Part shown: positions 17,815 through 25,403 of the stretch, in pieces
Layout of the letters: every line of letters starts with the position of its first letter
Numbering within the stretch: position 1 is the first letter of the stretch
NCBI GenBank assembly: GCA_965117015.1
Contig: OZ220747.1
Location: 3,472,001-3,536,000, forward strand
From: Aldehydirespirator sp965117015
GTDB taxonomy: Bacteria; Actinomycetota; Acidimicrobiia; Acidimicrobiales; Aldehydirespiratoraceae
Direction: 5' to 3'
Length of the DNA stretch: 64,000 bases
The notes under the pieces: generated by a model
What the model saw: only the letters and a program-made list of their open reading frames with translations
Database searches by the model: none
What the model was told of the DNA's origin: nothing
Program-made: the position numbers and the translations under genes

Positions 17815-18265
17815 GGGGTCTCCCCGGAGGGGATCGGCTCGAAGCCGGCTATGTCGGCGATGTGCCCCTCACGCTCGGTGCGCCACACCACTCGGACCCT
17901 CATGCCGGTCGACATCTCGGCCGCGCTGGGGGCGAACACCGCTTGCAGCATCGCGGTGTCGGCTCCGTCGAGACGAATAAGGGCCCACGCGAACGGTCGG
18001 TCGAAGGGTTGCATGGGGCGGGGGTCGCCGTTCCAGGCCCAGGTGAGGACCTCTCCCGCCTGGCCCACTTCCACCAGTTCGGTCAACGGTTCGGCGGTGA
18101 GCGGGTCGTATTCCTGCGGGGGGCACAGCACGGTCCGTCGGCTCGGCGGATGCCGCAGATCACGCCGTCTCGCAGTCCGGTGAGGAACGCTCCGATCACC
18201 GGGCCGGTGGAGCGGGTGAAGGGGTATTCCAGTACGAGCGGGGCCTGCAGGACTTCCGATGACAC
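17811..18265 (-). pseudogene. DUF35 OB-fold protein, interrupted by a one-base frameshift
   Basis: From GTG at 18265 the protein reads LEYPFTRSTGPVIGAFLTGL and then GIRRADG, exactly the N-terminus of DUF35 lipid proteins. The frame then breaks near 18132-18133 and ends at 18083. The family continuation VLCPPQEYDPLTAEPL, the OB-fold and the C-terminus are found in the next frame down to 17811. Adding one base between GGA and GTG restores one continuous 150-residue protein. This could be a real disabling mutation or a sequencing error. A shorter product from GTG at 18131 would lack the first third. Upstream partner of the gene at 17215. Confidence 0.75.
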
Positions 18266-18323
18266 CGCCTTCGATGTTACGTGCGGCTGGCCGCCGCCCG
18301 GCGTATACCGCCGGCCAATCTGC

Positions 18324-19709
18324 TCAGGCGCCGAGCAGCAGGAGCAGGCCGATGACCGTGTAGCAGATCATCACGGCCAGCATCGGGTACTGCGAGCGCA
18401 TCGCGAGCCGGCGGGGCCAGCGCTCCACCGCCCGATCGTGGGCCACCGCGACGGCCAGGACGTGGCCCACGGCGATGGCCGCGGTCTGGGTCCAGGCGAT
18501 GGTGTCGGTGGAGATGGCGGTGAAGTCCACCCGGTAGGTGGCGGTGCCGAAGAGGTCCCATCCCCGGCCGAAGGGGTCGGAGATGTGGGCGATCACCTGC
18601 TGGCCCTCCAGCAGCAGGTAGCTGAAATAGTGGGCGACGGTGTAGGCCGCGGCGATCGGCAGCAGCGAGGGCGCGAACGCGTCGGCCAGCTCCCGCTCGG
18701 TGTCGCCGGTGATGGCGGCCATCGCCGCGATGGCGGCCCGGTAGAGCACGAACACCGCGAAGATCACGAACACCAGCCCGACGGTGTTGACCGCGGTCAG
18801 CTCCCAGCCGGTGCGCTGGGCGGCCACATCGAGCCACACCGAGCTGCGGGTGAACCCGTCGAAGGTTGTCGATCCGAGGACCACGAGGATGAAGGCCACC
18901 GAGCCCCGCTTGATGGGGAGGACGGCCAGGCCGGCCAGCGGCGCCCTCAGTTTCAGGGCGCCGCCCTCGCGGTGGAGTGGCGCCATGGCCGACAGCTTGG
19001 TGAACAGCACGCCGAACCCTTCGGCGTCGCGCAGCCAGCCGCGGCCGAACGCCGCCGCGCCCGCTAGCAGTGCGACCGTGTACGCGGCCAGGTACACGCC
19101 GAGCACCCGGATGCCGGTGTTGTCGTGGAAGGCGAGCTCTAGCCAGACGAAGCCGAACACTGCGGCGGTGGCCCACCAGTGGTTGCCGGCGCCCCGCTCG
19201 TAGTCGGCTGGCGTCCTACCGCGGAGGCGGGCCCACGCCCGGGCCGATCCGTCGGCCATGGTGGTGAACGGGCTTAGGTGCAGCCACACGTCACCCACGA
19301 GCACCGACACGACCTGGAGTCCCACCCAGAAGATGATGTAGACGGCGACCGGCGTGATGTTCACCGACGGGTTGGTGTTGCCGGCCAGCGCCGCGTAGAG
19401 CAGCACGGCCAGAGCGAGCAGTCCAAGCGTGCGGACCACCAGCGCCTGCACCCGGCAGGCGGTCTGGAACGGCCCGGGCAGGGTCAGGCCGACCGCGGCA
19501 GCCCGGAACTTCGGCGTCTCCCAGAACATGCCCAGGGCCACGAATGAGGCGGCCACCGCGAACGATGCGGCCCAGGCGAGCTGCCACATCGGCACCGGCA
19601 GGTCCAGGCGACCGCCCACGCCGTGCGCGGCTGCGACATCGGCAGACATCCAGAGCGCGGCGGCGGCCATCGCGCCCGTAGCCGTGATGCGGCGGATGGT
19701 CCGCCTCAT
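18324..19709 (-). CDS. Polytopic membrane protein (family often named fenitrothion hydrolase)
   Basis: A 461-residue protein with an N-terminal hydrophobic signal ending AAAHGVGGRLDLPVP and about ten further transmembrane segments. The AHGVGGRxDLP motif after the signal and the overall layout match a conserved actinobacterial membrane family that databases name after fenitrothion hydrolase. I see no hydrolase motif, and the name should not be taken as function. Its ATG overlaps the stop of the small M23 protein gene by four bases (ATGA). Histidines facing the lipid phase (for example VAHYFSYLLLEGQQV) might bind a metal or heme. Function unknown. Confidence 0.7.
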   Translation of the reverse strand: MRRTIRRITATGAMAAAALWMSADVAAAHGVGGRLDLPVPMWQLAWAASFAVAASFVALGMFWETPKFRAAAVGLTLPGPFQTACRVQALVVRTLGLLALAVLLYAALAGNTNPSVNITPVAVYIIFWVGLQVVSVLVGDVWLHLSPFTTMADGSARAWARLRGRTPADYERGAGNHWWATAAVFGFVWLELAFHDNTGIRVLGVYLAAYTVALLAGAAAFGRGWLRDAEGFGVLFTKLSAMAPLHREGGALKLRAPLAGLAVLPIKRGSVAFILVVLGSTTFDGFTRSSVWLDVAAQRTGWELTAVNTVGLVFVIFAVFVLYRAAIAAMAAITGDTERELADAFAPSLLPIAAAYTVAHYFSYLLLEGQQVIAHISDPFGRGWDLFGTATYRVDFTAISTDTIAWTQTAAIAVGHVLAVAVAHDRAVERWPRRLAMRSQYPMLAVMICYTVIGLLLLLGA

Positions 19710-20086
19710 GGCAGGAAGGGTTCGGGGTCTACGGCGGTTCCGTCGATGCGGGCCTCGAAGTGCAGGTGGGGGCCGGTGGTCCTGCCGGTGGCTCCCATCG
19801 CGCCGAGGAGCTCGCCCGCTTCGACCTCGTCGTCGGGGCCGACCGCCAGCGAGTCGAGGTGCGCGTAGACGGTGGCGAGTCCGGCTCCGTGGTACACGAC
19901 CACAGTGTTGCCGTAGAACGGGCAGGATTGCGCCGACAGGACCTCGCCGTCGAGCACGGCCGTCACGGGATCGCCGGTGTCGCCCCTGATGTCGGCCCCG
20001 TTGTGCTGGGACCAGTGGCCGGTCACCGGATGGACCCGCATCCCGAACCCCGAGCGGATCTCGCCGGTGGCGGGGAGGTGTTCCAT
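19706..20086 (-). CDS. Small M23 (LytM) peptidase domain without signal peptide
   Basis: The 126 residues are almost only a LytM domain: SGFGMRVHPVTG, zinc ligands in HNGADIRGD and the HLHFEARIDG motif, ending VDPEPFLP. It resembles the C-terminal domain of the larger M23 protein at 13648. There is no signal peptide or membrane anchor. The frame stays open upstream of the ATG (GVDSFLPMEH), inside the end of the preceding membrane-anchored gene, which stops 20 bp earlier. Either the two are separate coupled genes or a former single anchored peptidase has been split by a frameshift. Confidence 0.72.
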   Translation of the reverse strand: MEHLPATGEIRSGFGMRVHPVTGHWSQHNGADIRGDTGDPVTAVLDGEVLSAQSCPFYGNTVVVYHGAGLATVYAHLDSLAVGPDDEVEAGELLGAMGATGRTTGPHLHFEARIDGTAVDPEPFLP

Positions 20087-20106
20087 GGGCAGGAACGAGT
20101 CGACGC

Positions 20107-20727
20107 CTAGGTCGGCCCGCTGCAGTTGGGCCCGCTCCGCATGTCGGTCTCGACCCGGCGGAGTCCGTCAGCGATGAGCTTGACGTCGTTGCCCGTCTCG
20201 TCGCTCACCTCCAGTTCCTCCAGGTCGTCGTCCACGCTGCGGTACAGCAGGTAGATGCGCATCTCGTCGCCGCCGATGGTGTCGGCGACGACCTGCTCGA
20301 GGATCTTCTCCAGCGGCTGCGGGCACGGGACCCGCATGTCGGGGTGCAGCACGGCCACGTCCGACACCGGCGATGCCGACGGCAGCGGCAGGTCGCACCA
20401 GCCGCGGGAGTCGGCTTGCCAGGCGCCGCCCAGCCCCTCGCAGGCCTCCTGCGGCGAGACCGGCGCGGCTGGCTGCTGTTTCTGGGCGAGCTCGATGGCG
20501 GCCTCGATGGCCGCGGCGTCGACGGCTTCGTCCGGCGACGGTTCAGCCGGTGCCGCCGGTTCGATGGTGGCGGCGGGCTCGACGGGAGCCTCGGGATCTA
20601 CTTCTTCGACAAAGGATCCCTGGGAGCCGAACAGCAGGTCCGGGGTCTCCCGGATCAAGTACAAGGCCGCAACCAGCACAGCAGTAAGCGCTACGACGAA
20701 TACAAGGAGTCCCCGCCATTCACCCAC
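20107..20727 (-). CDS. Membrane-anchored extracytoplasmic protein of unknown function
   Basis: 206 residues. One N-terminal transmembrane helix (LLVFVVALTAVLVAALYLI) is followed by an acidic Pro/Ala/Glu-rich linker (about 40-90) and a compact domain with several Cys (EACEGLGGAW, GWCDLPL, RVPCPQ, GPNCSG), which may form disulfides outside the cell. I do not recognise the domain. The small M23 domain is encoded directly downstream, so this protein may supply its membrane anchor in trans, or by fusion if a frameshift separates them. The tRNA-Val(CAC) gene lies 57 bp upstream. Confidence 0.65.
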   Translation of the reverse strand: MGEWRGLLVFVVALTAVLVAALYLIRETPDLLFGSQGSFVEEVDPEAPVEPAATIEPAAPAEPSPDEAVDAAAIEAAIELAQKQQPAAPVSPQEACEGLGGAWQADSRGWCDLPLPSASPVSDVAVLHPDMRVPCPQPLEKILEQVVADTIGGDEMRIYLLYRSVDDDLEELEVSDETGNDVKLIADGLRRVETDMRSGPNCSGPT

Positions 20728-20783
20728 GTTGCGTCCCGCTAGGGCTGCAAGGGCCGGACGAGGTCACGGCGGATCTGCACCGG

Positions 20784-20857
20784 TGGGCGATACTGGACTC
20801 GAACCAGTGACCTCTGCCGTGTGAAGGCAGCGCTCTAGCCATCTGAGCTAATCGCCC
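20784..20857 (-). tRNA. tRNA-Val (anticodon CAC)
   Basis: The cloverleaf folds completely on the minus strand. The acceptor stem is GGGCGAU/AUCGCCC, the D stem GCUC/GAGC, the anticodon stem CUGCC/GGCAG with loop UUCACAC (anticodon CAC), and the T stem ACUGG/CCAGU around UUCGAGU. The discriminator is A at 20784. The 3' CCA is not encoded. It reads the Val codon GUG. Confidence 0.96.
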
Positions 20858-20914
20858 TGGGAACGGTCGAGGCTACCAGCGGCGTCCCCCGCCGGGCTAC
20901 GGAGCAGGCAACGG

Positions 20915-22327
20915 TCAGGCCAGATCGGGGGCGATGGGGTTGAGGGCGAGCAGGTCCTCGAGCACGGCGAGGGTCTCCAGCACGGTCAGGTCGTCGAGCT
21001 GGTGGCCTACCACCTGCAGCCCGATGGGCACGCCCTCGGAGCTGAACCCGCAGCACACCGTCCCGGCCGGGCGGCGGGTGAGGTTGGCCAGCGGGGTGAA
21101 GCGGAACCAGTTGGGGGTCTCCTCACCGTTGATGGTGCCGTGCCCGCCCGGCGGGGGCGCCTGGCCCGCCAGCGTGGGCATCAGCAGCCCGTCGTAGCCC
21201 TCCATCAGCTCGGCCAGGGCGATGGACAGCTCGCCGGCCTGCTGGCGGGCCCAGTAGATCGACTCCGGCGTGGCCCGCTGGTAGACGTCCTCCAGCATCA
21301 CGGCCAGCACCTCGGTGACGTTCTCCCACTCGTCGGTGCCGTACAGCGGGCGGAACGCGGGGCCGATCAGACCCCCCAGGAACAGCTGGAGGAACGCTCC
21401 GGGCACCGCAGTGATGGCGGCGCCGACCTCGACCACCTCCGCGCCCTCGGCGGCCAGGCGCTCAACGGCCGCCGCGCAGGCCGCGGCGATCTCGGCGTCG
21501 ACCGGCTCCCCGTCGATCGACGGCGCCCACAGCACTCGGGCCGGCACCCGCGGGCTGTCCAGCGCGGCCCGCCACGACACGTCCGGTTTCGGCAGGCTGC
21601 GCAAGTCGGCCGGGTCGGGCCCGACCATGGCATCGAGGCAGAGGGCTACGTCGCGGATGAGGCGGGCCATGGGACCCACGCACGACAGGTCGATCAGGCC
21701 CGACGGCGGCGGGCCGCTCGGCACCCGGCCCTGGCTGGTCTTGATGCCCGACAGTCCGCAGATGGCCGACGGGATGCGGATCGAGCCGCCCCCGTCGGAG
21801 CCGGAGCCCACCGGGACCATCCCCGACGCGATGGCCGAGCCGGTGCCCCCCGATGACCCGCCCGGCGAGCGCTCGATGTTCCAGGGATTGAGCGTGGGCC
21901 CGTATCTGGGGTTGTAGGTGTCGCCCATGCAGCCGTGCTCGGGGGTGTTGGTCTTGCCCACGATCACACAGCCCGCGGCCCGCATCCGGGCGACCTCGGT
22001 GCAGTCGGAGGTGGCCGGCGGGTCGTTGCGGGTGTACATGGCGCCCTTGGAGGTGTGGAACCCGGTCGCGTCCACCAGGTCCTTCACGCCGATGGGGATG
22101 CCCGCCAGCGGTCCGACCTCGTCGCCGGCGTCGAGCCGCTCGTCGATGGCCGCGGCCTGAGCTCTGGCGTCGTCCGCGTCGAGGGCGACGAAGGCGTTCA
22201 GCACCGGATTGAGGGCCTCGATGCGCTCCAGCGCGTGATCGGTGACCGCCGCGGCAGTGAGCTCGCGCTCTCGCACCATGGCCGCGAGGGCCTCCACGGT
22301 CACGGTCCGGAAGTCGGGTACGCCCAT
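20915..22327 (-). CDS. Amidase-signature family amidase
   Basis: A 470-residue amidase-signature enzyme that hydrolyses a carboxamide. The catalytic Ser-cisSer-Lys triad is visible as K82 (GIPIGVKDLVD), S158 (RSPGGSSGG) and S182 (SDGGGSIRIPS). It resembles GatA, but there is no GatB or GatC nearby and the C-terminal part (TLAGQAPPPGGHGT) is of the stand-alone type. It is flanked by the tRNA-Val gene and by murF. The natural substrate cannot be named. Confidence 0.9.
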   Translation of the reverse strand: MGVPDFRTVTVEALAAMVRERELTAAAVTDHALERIEALNPVLNAFVALDADDARAQAAAIDERLDAGDEVGPLAGIPIGVKDLVDATGFHTSKGAMYTRNDPPATSDCTEVARMRAAGCVIVGKTNTPEHGCMGDTYNPRYGPTLNPWNIERSPGGSSGGTGSAIASGMVPVGSGSDGGGSIRIPSAICGLSGIKTSQGRVPSGPPPSGLIDLSCVGPMARLIRDVALCLDAMVGPDPADLRSLPKPDVSWRAALDSPRVPARVLWAPSIDGEPVDAEIAAACAAAVERLAAEGAEVVEVGAAITAVPGAFLQLFLGGLIGPAFRPLYGTDEWENVTEVLAVMLEDVYQRATPESIYWARQQAGELSIALAELMEGYDGLLMPTLAGQAPPPGGHGTINGEETPNWFRFTPLANLTRRPAGTVCCGFSSEGVPIGLQVVGHQLDDLTVLETLAVLEDLLALNPIAPDLA

Positions 22328-22459
22328 TGATTCAGCCCTCTCGTCGATGTCTGTTGCGGCGGGCCGCAGCCGCCAGTCTGGAGGGATTCCCCCACAACCC
22401 GACCAGGCGGCTGAGGACAGCTCACCACACCGTCGGGACTGAGGGGGATCCGCGGCGAT

Positions 22460-23881
22460 TCAATCGAACTTCCGCTCCGCGTCGCTCGTGAACAGGAGTT
22501 CGTCGTCTGCCACGCTTCGGGCTACCCCGGAGAAGCGGCCGGCCACGAGGCGCTCCGCCAACCGTTCCAGGCCAGCGACACGAGATCCCTTGACCAGCAC
22601 TGCGTCGCCGACACCGAGACCGCCTAGGTCGCGCAGCGCGGCGAGGGCTCCGTCAATGCCCTCGACCTCAATGACCGTGCCGCCGCCGGATGCATAGCCC
22701 GGCGCGTCCACCGCGATCACCTCTACACCGAGCTGCCCGGCCAGCGAGCCGATGGCGGCATGCTCGGCCGCCTCGAACTCGCCCAACTCGGCCATGGTGC
22801 CCAGCACTGCGATCCTGCGCTGCGCCGGCAGAGCGGCCAGGGCGCGCAGGGCGGCCCGCATCGACAGCGGGTTGGCGTTGTAGCAGTCGTTGAGCAGGCG
22901 CGCGCCCCCGGCAGTCCGTGCAACCTCCATGCGCAACGGCGACAGGCTCGGCTCGGCCAGTCCCGCGGCCACGTCCTCAAGAGATACTCCGAGCTCGATC
23001 CCCACCGCGGCCGCGGCCAGGGCGTTGTCGACCGAGTGGGCGCCCCGAGCCCCCAGCTCGACGGCTACTTCCCCGCTCGGGCTGTGCAGCACGAAACGGG
23101 GCGTCAGTTCGTCGTCGAGGGTGAGGCCCTGGGCGTGCACCTCGCCGCCGTCGCCGTAGGTGACGACCCGGGCCTCCGCGCTCTGTGCCATGGCGGCCAC
23201 CTCGGGCACACCCGCGTTGAGGAAGGCCACTCCCCCGTCGGCGGCCGCCGGGAGCCCCTCGACCAGTTCACGCTTGGCCGAAACCACCGCGGCCAGCGAT
23301 CCCAGCTCGCTCGTGTGCGACAGCCCCACGGTGGTGATCACACCCATGGTCGGTCGGGCCACACGGCAGAGCTCGGCGATGTGCCCCGGGCCTCTCGAAC
23401 CCATCTCGACCACCAGCGCCTCGGCGTCGTCGGGGGCCGACAGCAAGGTGATCGGCACCCCGATCTCGTTGTTGAACGACCGGGTGCTTGCCCATACCCG
23501 CCGGTCCCGTCCCAGCACCGCCGTCAGCAGGTCCTTGGTGGTGGTCTTGCCCACCGATCCCGTTATGCCCACCACCGGCACCGACCCGAGCCGGCGCCGG
23601 GCCTCCCGCGCCAGAGCGGTCAACGCCTTCTGGGTGTCGTCCACCTCCACTGCGGCGGCGGCGACTCCGGACAGGCCGCGGGCGGTGAGATAGGCCGAGG
23701 CCCCGGCCGCGACCGCGTCGGCGATGAAGTCGTGGCCGTCGCGCTCGGCGACCAGAGGCACAAACAGCATCCCCGGCCGCACATCGCGGCTGTCCTGGGT
23801 CACGCCGTCAACGACGGTGGCCCCATCGCCGCGCAGCCGGCCTCCGGTGGCCGCGGCGATCTCGTCGAGCGTCCAGCGCAC
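22460..23881 (-). CDS. murF: UDP-N-acetylmuramoyl-tripeptide--D-Ala-D-Ala ligase
   Basis: Adds D-Ala-D-Ala to the UDP-MurNAc tripeptide, the last cytoplasmic ligation of peptidoglycan precursor synthesis. The protein starts RWTLDEIAAATGG, has the ATP loop GITGSVGKTTTKDLL, then SFNNEIGVP, the Mur-ligase core with EMGSRGPGHI, and LLNDCYNANPLSMRAAL in the C-terminal half; 473 residues is normal. GTG at 23881 is chosen because the frame upstream runs into the hairpin array and encodes repetitive sequence unlike MurF. It is divergent from ddl, which makes the D-Ala-D-Ala substrate, so the two are functionally linked. Confidence 0.95.
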   Translation of the reverse strand: MRWTLDEIAAATGGRLRGDGATVVDGVTQDSRDVRPGMLFVPLVAERDGHDFIADAVAAGASAYLTARGLSGVAAAAVEVDDTQKALTALAREARRRLGSVPVVGITGSVGKTTTKDLLTAVLGRDRRVWASTRSFNNEIGVPITLLSAPDDAEALVVEMGSRGPGHIAELCRVARPTMGVITTVGLSHTSELGSLAAVVSAKRELVEGLPAAADGGVAFLNAGVPEVAAMAQSAEARVVTYGDGGEVHAQGLTLDDELTPRFVLHSPSGEVAVELGARGAHSVDNALAAAAVGIELGVSLEDVAAGLAEPSLSPLRMEVARTAGGARLLNDCYNANPLSMRAALRALAALPAQRRIAVLGTMAELGEFEAAEHAAIGSLAGQLGVEVIAVDAPGYASGGGTVIEVEGIDGALAALRDLGGLGVGDAVLVKGSRVAGLERLAERLVAGRFSGVARSVADDELLFTSDAERKFD

Positions 23882-23935
23882 AGCGCGAGTGTGGCACGGC
23901 TGGCCCCCAACTGCGCCACGTCCGGCACCACCCGC

Positions 23936-24198
23936 GAATTGGCAGCCCAGGAGGCCCAAATGGGCACCCGCCGCTGCCAATTCCCCTAACCCGCAAGCCA
24001 CCCCGCCGAATTGGCAGCCCAGGACGCCCGAATGGGCACTCACCGCTGCCAATTCGGCTCTCGGCAACCAGGCGCCTTCCGAACTGGCAGCACAGTGCAC
24101 GCATACCGTGCAACACGCTGCCAATTCGACGCCAGCAACCGGTCATCCCGCGAATTGGCAGCACAATGCACGCATACCGTGCAACACGCTGCCAATTC
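23936..24198. repeat. Array of four nested palindromes, about 72-bp period
   Basis: The four units are 23936-23983, 24008-24055, 24081-24127 and 24152-24198. Each has outer 11-bp arms GAATTGGCAGC and GCTGCCAATTC (the third unit has one mismatch, GAACTGG) and an inner stem. Units 1 and 2 have inner GCCC/GGGC around a four-base loop; units 3 and 4 have TGCACG/CGTGCA around CATAC. The inner sequences differ while pairing is kept, which suggests selection on structure. Unit starts are 72, 73 and 71 bp apart with about 25-bp spacers. It fills the gap between divergent murF and ddl. It is not a CRISPR array. Confidence 0.9.
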
Positions 24199-24238
24199 GG
24201 TGCGGGGCGCTAGCGTCGCCTGCGTGGAGGACCGCAGG

Positions 24239-25369
24239 GTGAGGCTGGTCGTGCTGTTCGGGGGACGCTCGGCCGAACACGACGTCTCGTGCGTGTCGGC
24301 CCGCCATGTGGTGGCCGCCGCCGATCCCGAGAAGTACCTGGTCGAACCGGTGGGCATCACCCGGGAGGGGCGCTGGGTACAGGCCGCGGAGGCTCTTGAC
24401 GCCTTCGGAATCGGCCCCGAGGCCCTGCCTGAGCGACTCAGCGCCGACGGTCCTGAGATCGAGCCCCTGCCGGCGCTGGTCGCCGGCGGCGAAGCCGGCC
24501 CGGCTGGACCGACCGTGGTGCTTCCGATCCTTCACGGCCCGATGGGCGAGGACGGGACGGTGCAGGGCCTGCTGGAGCTGGCCCGGGTTCCCTACGCCGG
24601 TGCGGGGGTGCTGGCCTCGGCGCTGTGCATGGACAAGACCGCGGCCAACACGATGCTGGCTGCGGCCGACATCGCCCACACCCGCTGGCGCAGCGTCACG
24701 CTCGACGATCCCGCCGCGTGCGACGCCGATCTGGCTCCGCAGGTCGAAGCCATCATCGAGGATCTCGGCCTGCCGGTGTTCGTGAAGCCGGCCAGCATGG
24801 GGTCCTCAGTCGGCATCTCCAGGGCATCCACCCGCCAACAGGTGGCCGACGGGCTGCGCCTGGCCTCCCGCTATGACCGCAACATCATCGTGGAGGAGGA
24901 GGCCAGGGCCCGCGAGATCGAGGTGGCCGTCCTCGGCAACGACGAGCCCGAGGCCAGCCTGCCCGGCGAGATCGTCCCCGGCGCCGAGTTCTACGACTAC
25001 GCCGACAAGTACGAGGACGGCGCCGAGCTGCTGATCCCGGCTCCGCTCGACGACGACGAGATCGCCGCCTGCCAGAGTCTCGCGGTCGACGCCTACCGGG
25101 CGCTGCGGGTGGAGGGCCTGGCCCGGGTCGACTTCCTGTACGAGGACGGGCGCGACGGCCGAGGCGACCGGGGCTGGATGGTGAGCGAACTCAACACGAT
25201 GCCCGGCTTCACCCCCATATCGATGTACCCGAAGCTGTGGGCCGCCACCGGACTCCCCTACTCCCGGCTCATAGACCGCCTCGTGGAGCTGGCCCTGGAG
25301 CGCCACGCCCGGCGCGAGCACCACACCCACACCGACCCCGCCGCTCCATCGGATCGGAGGCCGTCGTGA
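24239..25369 (+). CDS. ddl: D-alanine--D-alanine ligase
   Basis: ATP-grasp ligase that joins two D-Ala for peptidoglycan. The protein starts MRLVVLFGGRSAEHDVS; other landmarks are HGPMGEDGTVQGLLELARVPYAGAG (the Glu and Gly loop), VKPASMGSSVGI, EIEVAVLG, and the metal-binding end LYEDGRDGRG through VSELNTMPGFTPISMYPKLW. The GTG at 24239 is preceded by GGAGG with an 8-base gap, the best ribosome site in the area; GTG at 24224 is an alternative. The 376-residue length is normal. The hairpin array lies directly upstream. Confidence 0.95.
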   Translation: MRLVVLFGGRSAEHDVSCVSARHVVAAADPEKYLVEPVGITREGRWVQAAEALDAFGIGPEALPERLSADGPEIEPLPALVAGGEAGPAGPTVVLPILHGPMGEDGTVQGLLELARVPYAGAGVLASALCMDKTAANTMLAAADIAHTRWRSVTLDDPAACDADLAPQVEAIIEDLGLPVFVKPASMGSSVGISRASTRQQVADGLRLASRYDRNIIVEEEARAREIEVAVLGNDEPEASLPGEIVPGAEFYDYADKYEDGAELLIPAPLDDDEIAACQSLAVDAYRALRVEGLARVDFLYEDGRDGRGDRGWMVSELNTMPGFTPISMYPKLWAATGLPYSRLIDRLVELALERHARREHHTHTDPAAPSDRRPS

Positions 25370-25403
25370 GCCTCCGGCGGCCGCGGGCACTAGAACTAAC
25401 TCT

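Noticed and set aside
18324..19709. A true organophosphate (fenitrothion) hydrolase
   Set aside because: The family label is only a database name; the protein is a polytopic membrane protein without recognisable hydrolase residues.
20915..22327. GatA subunit of the tRNA amidotransferase
   Set aside because: No gatB or gatC is adjacent and the C-terminal half is of the stand-alone amidase type.
23882..24124. N-terminal extension of MurF into the hairpin array
   Set aside because: The encoded residues are Cys/Gly/Ala repeats produced by the palindromes; MurF homologues start at the RWTLDEI segment.
23936..24198. CRISPR array
   Set aside because: The repeats are long nested palindromes of two types with short spacers of similar sequence; there are no cas genes and the units are not identical direct repeats.
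23936..24198. Integron attC sites
   Set aside because: The palindromes lack the conserved attC core sites, there are no cassette genes between them, and no integrase is nearby.
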